7,938 bases of DNA from Nanobdellota archaeon (lineage in GTDB: Archaea > Nanobdellota > Nanobdellia > Woesearchaeales > BS150m-G63), in the NCBI GenBank assembly GCA_023137655.1, contig JAGLOT010000022.1, forward strand, positions 1 through 7,938, in the 5' to 3' direction. Position numbers and translations under genes: made by a program. The notes under the pieces were generated by a model. It was not told where the DNA came from, searched no databases, and was given only the letters and a program-made list of their open reading frames with translations. This document shows positions 1 to 5,953 of the stretch, one piece after another; the first letter of the stretch is position 1, and each line of letters starts with the position of its first letter.

Positions 1-587
1 GAATTTTTATAACTTGTTCCATCTTCACTAACTCTTCCTACCCATACCATATCTGTTCCATCCCATAAGGAATATGTTTTCCATGTATCTGCTCCCAGAT
101 TATTATATGTGTAAGCAAAATCAGATGTCAATGTAGTGAATATTCCTGATCCAATGTTTTCTGCTGCTTCATCAAATGTTGCTGTATAGTTATCGGTAAA
201 TGCACCTTCAACATATGCTGGCATATCGCCTGCAGTTACATCTGCTAATGTAGCCCAAGTTGGAGTTGCATCTTCACTTGCATAAACAAGTCTTCCTGCT
301 GCTGTCCATTGGAAAAGTCTATCATTGTCATCGTCACCTAATACTATGGTACCTGTTACGTTTCCGTATAAAGCACTCCATCTATAGGTTGACATATTTG
401 TATTTAATTGTGCTCTATGGATATGACCTGAAGTTGCAGCTACTGTTCCAGCAGTTATGTCTGGATAAGCCCCTTCGTCAATTTCACCACTAACTGTAGC
501 CCCTGCAGGTTCATCTGTAGCAGATACTGTTACGGTAAAAATTAATAGAGCAAGAATTACAATCAATGCTTGCAATTTTTGTTTCAT
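1..587 (-). CDS. Secreted surface protein of unknown function, N-terminal 195 residues (3' end outside window)
   Basis: The frame reads from an ATG at 585-587 leftward without a stop to the window edge, so only the N-terminal 195 residues are present. Residues 1-23 form a signal peptide (MKQKLQ, then a hydrophobic stretch, likely cut after VSA). The mature part contains PAGATVSGEI (28-36 region), SGHIHRAQL (53-61) and the stretch TYRWSALYGNVTGTIVLGD (67-85), followed by LFQWTAAGRLVYAS (91-104). I associate this His/Arg-then-Tyr-Arg-Trp-x-x-Leu-x-Gly-Asn-Val-x-Gly pattern with uncharacterised secreted proteins of archaea, but from memory and without a search. It is a beta-rich, Gly/Thr/Ala-rich exported protein with no catalytic motif visible. 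The start is supported by GAGGTG six bases upstream. It is separated from the upstream operon by 521 bases containing its own promoter, so it is probably transcribed independently. Its G+C, about 38% over the 240 bases I counted, is higher than in the 895-aa gene. Confidence 0.85.
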   Translation of the reverse strand, partial: MKQKLQALIVILALLIFTVTVSATDEPAGATVSGEIDEGAYPDITAGTVAATSGHIHRAQLNTNMSTYRWSALYGNVTGTIVLGDDDNDRLFQWTAAGRLVYASEDATPTWATLADVTAGDMPAYVEGAFTDNYTATFDEAAENIGSGIFTTLTSDFAYTYNNLGADTWKTYSLWDGTDMVWVGRVSEDGTSYKN

Positions 588-593
588 CTTTTA

Positions 594-599
594 CACCTC
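594..599 (-). promoter_or_regulatory. Shine-Dalgarno site of the secreted-protein gene
   Basis: The minus strand reads GAGGTG, six bases before the ATG at 585-587. It matches the archaeal 16S rRNA 3' tail complement (GGAGGTGA) over six bases and fixes the start codon. Its presence also argues against a leaderless transcript from the nearer AATATTTAAA box at 611-620. Confidence 0.8.
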
Positions 600-740
600 T
601 TATTTTGTAGTTTAAATATTTTTTTATTCGAGCTGTAGTCACTTGCAAACACTATGTACACACATATATCAATTTATACACCAGTATATTATTTAACAGC
701 TTTTGTAACTTAGTGTGTATTTATGTATACCAATAACGTT

Positions 741-759
741 TTTATTTATATATCTTTCG
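741..759 (-). promoter_or_regulatory. Archaeal BRE/TATA promoter of the secreted-protein gene
   Basis: The minus strand reads CGAAAGATATATAAATAAA. CGAAA fits a TFB recognition element (BRE) directly upstream of a TATA box (ATATATAAAT). Transcription would be expected to start about 25 bases downstream of the box centre, near 720-725, giving a leader of roughly 130-135 bases before the ATG at 587. Another TATA-like box (minus-strand TGTATAAATT, 671-680) lies inside that leader and would give a leader near 60 bases, but it lacks a clear purine-rich BRE. The choice between them is inference. Confidence 0.55.
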
Positions 760-904
760 TTTTTACCATACTAAAATATAGCATTTTATATCTACTCTCG
801 AGGAAAAATTCCCACATATTTGAAATTGCCTTACACGATAAGTCCAAAAGTATTCTGTTTTAACTGTAAAAAGGTAACAAAAAAGAAATAATAGCCTAAA
901 TTTA

Positions 905-955
905 GCAAAATTAAAAAGATTTAAAATAAAATTAATAGAAAAAAATAAATTAAAT
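905..955 (-). terminator. T-tract terminator region of the surface-protein operon
   Basis: On the minus strand, downstream of the last operon gene (stop at 1109-1111), this stretch reads as several runs of T (a seven-T run near 940-946, four-T runs and a five-T run between 910 and 930) broken by single A or C. Archaeal transcription commonly ends at such poly-T tracts without a strong hairpin. The tail after the stop codon would be about 160-200 bases long. The exact 3' end is not visible from sequence. Confidence 0.45.
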
Positions 956-1108
956 CAAACAAATATCTCCGGTTCCCCTATATCTAGAGAGATTATATAT
1001 GCATTATATATAACGGACAAATCCTATAAAATATAGCAAGTACATGGGCAGTCTATTAATTGATTGTACTAGTCAGTTATAATCGTTAAGGATTAATTAT
1101 TATCCATA

Positions 1109-1432
1109 TTATATACTAAAAATACCTGCAAATAAAAGAATTACATAAATCAATAAAATAAATTCAATTAATATAACAACATATTCCCACCAAGAAAAAT
1201 GGAAAATCTTTGAAGCTTGTATTGGACTTCCAAGATCTGAGTCCTCAGAACTTTCTAAACCATAAAATCCTTTTTTCTTAGGTTTTAAAAAATCAGAATC
1301 TGAGTCATCATAAAATGAATTTTTCTTTGATGTAGATTTGATATTAGATTTATCAAATTCTTCTGCATCATCAAATAAAGTATCAAACCCTTTTGATTCT
1401 TTTCCCTTTCCAAATAATTTATCTAAAAACAT
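1109..1432 (-). CDS. Small tail-anchored membrane protein, acidic/low-complexity (107 aa), unknown function
   Basis: No family recognised. Residues 1-78 are hydrophilic and rich in Asp, Ser, Lys and Phe, and residues 83-105 are a single hydrophobic helix (EYVVILIEFILLIYVILLFA) ending two residues before the stop. With no signal peptide and only a C-terminal anchor, the charged part most likely faces the cytosol. The soluble part has three loosely similar blocks: KGFDTLFDDAEEFD (14-27), NSFYDDSDSDFL (38-49) and KGFYGLESSEDSDL (54-67). Each puts a Lys/Asn-Gly/Ser-Phe pair ahead of an acidic Ser/Asp run, which suggests repeated short interaction motifs in a disordered region. The gene starts 17 bases after the stop of the 895-aa surface-protein gene, and a weak AGGTCA Shine-Dalgarno site lies about seven bases before the ATG. 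It is therefore co-transcribed and probably acts with that membrane protein on the inner side. Confidence 0.8.
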   Translation of the reverse strand: MFLDKLFGKGKESKGFDTLFDDAEEFDKSNIKSTSKKNSFYDDSDSDFLKPKKKGFYGLESSEDSDLGSPIQASKIFHFSWWEYVVILIEFILLIYVILLFAGIFSI

Positions 1433-1449
1433 TTTATTGACCTAATTGA

Positions 1450-4137
1450 TTAAAGATTCCCCTTTGATTTTTCTTTCTTTTTTCCATTTTCATATATTGA
1501 TCTTTTTCTTGCAATAACAAAAGTTGTTAGTGCAGTCCAAGCTATTATTATAAAAATTACAATTGAAGTTTTTACAGGCTCATCTCTCCATGTTTTAGTT
1601 TTAACAACAAATTTCAATGGAAGGAAACCTACTAATCTATCCTGAGAATCATAAAATTTAACATTATAATTACAAACTTCTTCATCTCCAAATGAGAATT
1701 TATATTTAATAGATTTTGTTTCTTTCCAATCTAAACTTTCTGAACCTTCAATATCTAATATACAAGGGGAATCTTCTAATTTAATAGTGATGCCCTCTAA
1801 ATCTTGGTCACCTATATTTTCTGCTAATAATGAAATTGTTTCTTTTGAAAATGGATTTACAATTATTTCAGGAGGATATTCTATAATTCTTAATCTTGCA
1901 AGATTTCCTCTTGGTAATACTTTTACCTTAATAGTTTCACTAACCACTTTTACATAATTATCACCATGAAGAACATATCCTTTAACTTGTACAAAATAAT
2001 CTCTTGGAACTGCCTTGAAATATGGTGCAATTTGGAAATTACCAATTGCAGTATCCTCTGAACTTAAAGTACCTATACTATAATTACTATAATCCCAACC
2101 ATTGGATGGGTCAGGCCCAATAACAACATTTGTTGCAATAACATCACCTACGTTAGATATATTAAAATAAACATCTCCAACTTCTCCCTGCATTAATGTA
2201 ATCTCCTTAGTTATCATTTCTAATTCTAATAAAATTGGTTCTGGTGCTGCAGGTATTACTTCATTATCTGCCCGTTGTACATCTTTTTGTGAACCTCCTC
2301 CTGCTCCGCCCCCTCCTGCTTCTGGATCTGGGTCTGGTGTTGGGTCTGGTTCTGGTTCTGGTTCATCTTGTTTATCCGTACTATTAGGAAACCCTAATGG
2401 TGCAAATATTGAAAAATTTGTTATTGTAATAATCCCTGAAAATTCATTACCATGTAAAATTATGGAAGATGCAGGTGCAATTAAAGTATCCAATTCAGTC
2501 CAATTACCATCTTCCCACCCATATACTTCATAACTTGTAGTAATATTAACTGTTTGATTTAATGTAGTATTAAAATAACTTGTAGTATTTGTAACATTAT
2601 GGGTGTTTCTTTCACCATGTCTTTGATAAATAGAAATATTACCCAATGACATATTATTAGGTAAAGGTTCTTGATAATAAAATGCCATGGTTGCTTCTGA
2701 ATCTCCAGTAGTATTTACAAATTCTATAAATTGATCAATATCCATTATATCTGTGATATTTGGTAAATCTGGGGGATTTATAACTGACCTAATTCTCATA
2801 TTTCTAATTTCAGATTTAACCTCTGCTGTTGTAAAATTAACATGTGTTAAATTTACCCTAGAATCTTCAATTGCATAAATCTCACTATTATTGTTACCAA
2901 AGAAAACATCTACTAAACTAACTGAGCTATTTCCATCAATTATTGCACCATGAATATTTGCAGCTGATGCAGTTCCAAAAATATTAACAGAACTATTTTT
3001 TATACAAAGCCCATAATAATATTCTTGGGCTTTGAAATTTTCTAAAACAATATTTTCTGAGTTTTCAATTGTAACTGCACAAATAGTTGGCTTTTTACTT
3101 CCATTAGCTAAACCATCTCCATCTATGACTTCATCAACAAAATTAATTACTATGTTATTAGAATTATTAATAGTCACACAGGTTTCATTATTATTAAAAG
3201 TTGAGTTGGTCATAATATAATAACCGGAATCATTTAATTCTGTGCAAGGTTCATATGCTAAAATATCTAAAGATTGTAAACCATTAATATACACTTTTTC
3301 TCCACCATTAAAATTACCTTCATATTCTAAATCCTGATTTGGCCTAAGTAAATCTGATACCACAGTTGAATTGGTAGAGTTAAGCAATGAAAAAATAAGA
3401 TAATCTTCCAATGGATAATTTTCAATTTCTGTATTATTATGATCATAAATTTTATCAATACTAATTAGATATGTTTTTGGTGGCCCTTCTATATTAACTG
3501 CCAAATCATAGGATCCATTAAACAATTGTACCTTATCTAAAATATCAATCTCATTAACTCCTGTCTCATATCTAGAATAAGTTATATCTGAATGTACAAT
3601 AAAGGGATAAATATATCCTGGAAATATTGCATACTTGCTAGAAATATCTATATCAATATTAGAACATTCATAATCTGTACCATTAGCACTATGATTTGTT
3701 GTGGAAAAAACATTTGGAAGATAATTAACTACATTAAACATTATTGAACCATTTTCTGACATATAAGATAATCCTACCCTATCTCCAACAGACAGATTAT
3801 CCTGACAAATATCTAAAAATAAATTTGGTGTTGTACCAGAATAATCCATATAAGAATTACTCCCATATATATTACTAGAACTATCATTTTCAACTTCCTG
3901 GCCATATCTATCATATTCTATATAATTTAATTCTGTCCCATTATAGGTTTTCAAAGTTGCACTAGAAAATGCAAAAACGCTTAATGAAAATAAGAATAAA
4001 AATATAGCACAAACTAAAAAAGAAATTAATACCTTACTTTTTCCTTTCTTTTGTTTAGCTCTCCTTTGTAAATACAATCTAACTCCCCCAACGAATCCTA
4101 TAAATTTTTTGTAACTGCTTCTTAAATTTATCTCCAT
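1450..4137 (-). CDS. Large membrane-anchored beta-helix surface glycoprotein (895 aa)
   Basis: Residues 1-35 are basic, and 36-58 are hydrophobic: either an N-terminal anchor or a signal peptide with a long n-region, possibly cut near FSSA-TL. Residues 60-295 are an unassigned ectodomain. At 298-340 the pattern PCTEL..SGYY.MT......TC..I...N..I opens a right-handed parallel beta-helix of about five coils (320-440), with Cys298 and Cys320 a likely disulphide. Residues 500-582 form a beta domain ending TNFSIFAPLG. Residues 588-617 are a Pro/Glu/Asp then Gly linker. Residues 640-742 and 750-846 look like two membrane-proximal NEW3/CARDB-type beta-sandwiches. Residues 857-876 are a transmembrane helix, followed by a basic cytosolic tail. 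No protease or sortase motif was seen, and no PGF-CTERM signal. By hand count there are 34 N-x-S/T sequons. The start overlaps the upstream gene by 10 bases and has no clear Shine-Dalgarno site, so translational coupling is likely. It is probably a surface stalk or adhesin; the role is inferred. Confidence 0.85.
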   Translation of the reverse strand: MEINLRSSYKKFIGFVGGVRLYLQRRAKQKKGKSKVLISFLVCAIFLFLFSLSVFAFSSATLKTYNGTELNYIEYDRYGQEVENDSSSNIYGSNSYMDYSGTTPNLFLDICQDNLSVGDRVGLSYMSENGSIMFNVVNYLPNVFSTTNHSANGTDYECSNIDIDISSKYAIFPGYIYPFIVHSDITYSRYETGVNEIDILDKVQLFNGSYDLAVNIEGPPKTYLISIDKIYDHNNTEIENYPLEDYLIFSLLNSTNSTVVSDLLRPNQDLEYEGNFNGGEKVYINGLQSLDILAYEPCTELNDSGYYIMTNSTFNNNETCVTINNSNNIVINFVDEVIDGDGLANGSKKPTICAVTIENSENIVLENFKAQEYYYGLCIKNSSVNIFGTASAANIHGAIIDGNSSVSLVDVFFGNNNSEIYAIEDSRVNLTHVNFTTAEVKSEIRNMRIRSVINPPDLPNITDIMDIDQFIEFVNTTGDSEATMAFYYQEPLPNNMSLGNISIYQRHGERNTHNVTNTTSYFNTTLNQTVNITTSYEVYGWEDGNWTELDTLIAPASSIILHGNEFSGIITITNFSIFAPLGFPNSTDKQDEPEPEPDPTPDPDPEAGGGGAGGGSQKDVQRADNEVIPAAPEPILLELEMITKEITLMQGEVGDVYFNISNVGDVIATNVVIGPDPSNGWDYSNYSIGTLSSEDTAIGNFQIAPYFKAVPRDYFVQVKGYVLHGDNYVKVVSETIKVKVLPRGNLARLRIIEYPPEIIVNPFSKETISLLAENIGDQDLEGITIKLEDSPCILDIEGSESLDWKETKSIKYKFSFGDEEVCNYNVKFYDSQDRLVGFLPLKFVVKTKTWRDEPVKTSIVIFIIIAWTALTTFVIARKRSIYENGKKKEKSKGNL
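2287..2379 (-). repeat. Low-complexity Pro-Glu/Asp and Gly linker inside the surface protein
   Basis: Codons 587-617 of the 895-aa protein encode alternating Pro with Glu or Asp (EPEPEPDPTPDPDPE) followed by GGGGAGGGS. At the DNA level this is a degenerate six-base repeat (plus strand ggttct/ggatct/gggtct units, 2321-2364) next to a GC-rich patch (gctccgccccctcctgct, 2303-2320) unlike the AT-rich surroundings. It should act as an extended acidic spacer plus a flexible hinge, placing the glycosylated outer part away from the membrane-proximal domains. Such tracts are prone to length change by replication slippage. Confidence 0.8.
2818..3180 (-). repeat. Parallel beta-helix coils within the surface protein
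   Basis: Residues 320-440 break into about five imperfect coils of 20-33 residues, each with an Ile/Val-x-Asn/Asp-Ser core followed by a hydrophobic alternation: CVTINNSNNIVINF, CAVTIENSENIVLENF, LCIKNSSVNIFGT, AIIDGNSSVSLVDVFF and YAIEDSRVNLTHVNF. The Asn-rich turns and alternating hydrophobic residues are typical of NosD/pectate-lyase-like right-handed beta-helices. No pectate-lyase or glycosidase catalytic set is visible, so a structural or binding role is more likely than an enzymatic one. Confidence 0.65.
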
Positions 4138-5915
4138 ATGACATCTAAGAAATTTACAAATGTATGATATGAAAAGTCTAATGCTTGTGATATCATATCT
4201 TCATTAGGAACATTCTTATGAGCATATGTTCCTGTATAATTGGTAATTAATAAATCAAAAGGATAATCTGTTGTTACATTTTCTCCATCAAAAATAAACA
4301 TAAAATCTTCCCCATCACTTTGATTACCTGTAAAAGATAAACTATAATTTCCTATGTATTCATCCAAATCAGTATAATTATATTGTGCCAGATAAAATTT
4401 ATTGTAGGTAGGTATAAAAGCTAATGAAATTCTCCCATTTGCATTTGCAACTAAATTAACATTAGTTGTAACAACCACTCCACTTTTTTCATTTCCACCG
4501 CCACCTATAGTCCTATTATATATTTGAGTTGGTGCTGTTAAACTTAAACCATTTGTTTCCTGAATTATTACATTAGAATCTGATAAAACATCTTCATCAG
4601 AATTTTGAAGTACCATGGTAAGATTATAAGGTATATTAGGATAAGTAAAATCATTTGTTTCAACACCATCAATATAAACTTCAGGTAATGTAATTGGTAA
4701 TAAATCAAAATAAGATATTGCGGTATTATCAACGTTATAACATTCTTCCACATTATCTCCTGAATCTGCTTCTACTTCTACCCTATATTGTCCACTATGT
4801 CCTATTGCTAACCATTCCACAGTTCTTGGTGTTGAAGAACCATCAGGGACTATTGTTTCTGAAATAACTCTTGTAACAGAATAAACTTCATCACCTGTAG
4901 AATTATAAATTCTTATGTTAACATCAAAATCTGTTGTTACGTCTACATTTCCACCATACAATTCTGTTGGTGTGTCTCTTGGATTTTCAACAACAAATGT
5001 AATATCTAAAGTTTGACTATAATAAATTGGATCTGGGGTAATAGTACTTATAGTAGCATCTAAATTTGGACCAATACACATTTCATAACCCAGGCCATTA
5101 ATCACTGAATATCTTGTATATGTAAACTGATCATTTGGATTAGTGATTCCAGAAGCAAGTAAAGCTGGTGCTGCACTTGTTGAAGTAGTTCCATCATTAC
5201 AATCATAACCATAATCATCTGAACATATTCCTAAAAGGGCTGGCCTATCAGCATCAATACCAAAACTACCGTCTCCTGCATTTTTGCTAAAGGTACCTGC
5301 ATCACTAATAAAAGTTATTTGTGTAGGTGTTATGGAGACAATTCCTGTTGCTTGGTTAGTATAACTTCTTGTTACATCATAACTCCCCCTTAATTCTGCA
5401 GACTCATTTGCATAAATAAAATTGTCCCCAAAATTATCTCCGGGATTTGAACTTCCTGCATAACCAATCCATAATCTTCCGGGCAATGCAGCCCTGTAAA
5501 CATCTGGATTAGGGGTTGTAAATGAAGAAGGTGATACAGTAACGCTTGCTGGAGTTGCAGTATAACATGAACCATCCCATGAAGTTAATGCCAATGCATT
5601 TGAACCTCCAGTTGAATAAGTTGCAAGACTATATTCCCAATTGCTTGCCCCTTTTCTTAGTGCATAAAATCCACCAACATAGGTTGCAACAGGCGGAGTA
5701 TCACAGACCTCTATGCCTACATCAACATTAGTTCCAATTGCATCTTGATATAATGTTCCTGGACTTGAACTGGTTCCAGTAAATTTTAATTGTTGTTGAT
5801 TTGTAAATCCTGCAGTTGCAGCATCAACAGAAAATAATATAGATACAGCTAATAAAATGCAAATGGGTATAAGAACAACTACTTTGTTTACCTCTTTTTT
5901 TGCTTTGCTTCTCAA
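4128..5915 (-). CDS. Secreted multidomain protein with CARDB-like domain (595 aa), TTG start
   Basis: Not assigned to a named family. The start is TTG (plus-strand caa at 5913-5915), supported by GAGGT seven bases upstream; no ATG lies near the N-terminus. Residues 1-11 are basic, 12-30 hydrophobic, with likely signal cleavage near DAATA (31-35). Residues 36-280 are an Ala/Ser/Thr/Gly-rich region of unknown fold with several Cys (71, 117, 231, 239, 280). Residues 284-400 resemble a CARDB-type beta-sandwich: LDITFVVEN at 303-311, EWLAIGHSGQYRVEVEAD at 367-384, then a D-N-V-E-E-C-Y-N-V-D-N end. Residues 413-504 are a module shared with the adjacent 568-aa protein (VYIDGVET, IPYNLT, NANGR). The C-terminus (573-595) is an amphipathic helix-like segment, not a transmembrane anchor. 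The protein is therefore released or held by partners. The gene begins 38 bases after the preceding gene and overlaps the next by 10 bases. Confidence 0.85.
   Translation of the reverse strand: MRSKAKKEVNKVVVLIPICILLAVSILFSVDAATAGFTNQQQLKFTGTSSSPGTLYQDAIGTNVDVGIEVCDTPPVATYVGGFYALRKGASNWEYSLATYSTGGSNALALTSWDGSCYTATPASVTVSPSSFTTPNPDVYRAALPGRLWIGYAGSSNPGDNFGDNFIYANESAELRGSYDVTRSYTNQATGIVSITPTQITFISDAGTFSKNAGDGSFGIDADRPALLGICSDDYGYDCNDGTTSTSAAPALLASGITNPNDQFTYTRYSVINGLGYEMCIGPNLDATISTITPDPIYYSQTLDITFVVENPRDTPTELYGGNVDVTTDFDVNIRIYNSTGDEVYSVTRVISETIVPDGSSTPRTVEWLAIGHSGQYRVEVEADSGDNVEECYNVDNTAISYFDLLPITLPEVYIDGVETNDFTYPNIPYNLTMVLQNSDEDVLSDSNVIIQETNGLSLTAPTQIYNRTIGGGGNEKSGVVVTTNVNLVANANGRISLAFIPTYNKFYLAQYNYTDLDEYIGNYSLSFTGNQSDGEDFMFIFDGENVTTDYPFDLLITNYTGTYAHKNVPNEDMISQALDFSYHTFVNFLDVIWR
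4131..4685 (-). repeat. Shared module, copy in the 595-aa protein (partner copy at 6476-6931)
   Basis: Codons 411-595 hold V-Y-I-D-G-V-E-T, a seven-residue gap, I-P-Y-N-L-T, N-A-N-G-R and I-P-T-Y, then a terminal helix-like segment. This copy carries an extra Gly-rich insertion (GGGGNEKSG, 471-479). The gene ends where the equivalent helix segment sits in the middle of the 568-aa protein, although residue identity in that last helix is weak. Confidence 0.65.
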
Positions 5916-5920
5916 CTTAT

Positions 5921-5928
5921 CTACCTCT
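5921..5928 (-). promoter_or_regulatory. Shine-Dalgarno site that decides a TTG start
   Basis: The minus strand reads AGAGGTAG, with the GAGGT core at 5923-5927, seven bases before the TTG at 5913-5915. The match to the archaeal anti-Shine-Dalgarno sequence, and the signal peptide that begins immediately at this codon, make TTG the likely true start even though no ATG is available nearby. Confidence 0.75.
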
Positions 5929-5953
5929 TAATCTTTCTTATTTATTAAATTTA

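Larger units (their letters stand above)
588..1108. other. 521-base intergenic region between operon end and next gene
   Basis: No reading frame of useful length was found on either strand, and I could not fold a tRNA from it. It holds the Shine-Dalgarno site and promoter of the leftmost gene, a very AT-rich T-tract zone (minus strand) around 905-955, and several short inverted repeats: TACACAC/GTGTGTA (657-663 and 713-719), GGAA/TTCC (802-805 and 809-812), ATCTC/GAGAT (965-969 and 989-993), AGTACA/TGTACT (1039-1044 and 1065-1070) and GGAT/ATCC (1090-1093 and 1102-1105). A small GC-richer patch (ctccggttcccc, 967-978) stands out against the AT-rich background. A short non-coding RNA cannot be excluded. 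Confidence 0.6.

Noticed and set aside
260..493. Open frame of 77 codons on the plus strand
   Set aside because: It lies antisense inside the signal-peptide-bearing secreted-protein gene, and its Leu/His-rich translation looks like an artefact of the opposite frame. No Shine-Dalgarno site or promoter was seen.
500..587. Type III (pilin/archaellin) signal peptide in the leftmost gene
   Set aside because: The charged region lacks the Lys/Arg-Gly or similar peptidase site before the hydrophobic stretch; a Ser-Ala cleavage site after the hydrophobic core fits an ordinary Sec signal.
960..1015. tRNA or small RNA suggested by the GC patch ctccggttcccc and nearby inverted repeats
   Set aside because: I could not fold an acceptor stem, anticodon arm or T-arm on either strand; the stems are only 5-6 bases. 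A small RNA remains possible but unsupported.
1450..1580. Archaeosortase (PGF-CTERM) or LPxTG sorting signal at the C-terminus of the 895-aa protein
   Set aside because: No PGF or LPxTG motif precedes the transmembrane helix, and the basic tail after it is longer than in sortase substrates. It reads as an ordinary membrane anchor.
2287..2379. CRISPR or tandem-repeat array
   Set aside because: The repetition is a coding low-complexity linker (Pro-Glu/Asp, then Gly) with no spacer structure.
3032..3220. Open frame of 62 codons on the plus strand
   Set aside because: Antisense to the beta-helix coding region; no independent start signals and no recognisable protein features.
4568..4753. Minus-strand frame of 61 codons, hydrophobic
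   Set aside because: A shifted frame within the 595-aa gene over the shared module; its Ile/Leu/Tyr richness comes from AT-rich codons read out of frame.
5390..5731. Two overlapping 61-codon frames, one on each strand
   Set aside because: Both are embedded in the N-terminal half of the 595-aa gene in other frames, and their translations are Leu/Gln/His-rich and featureless.
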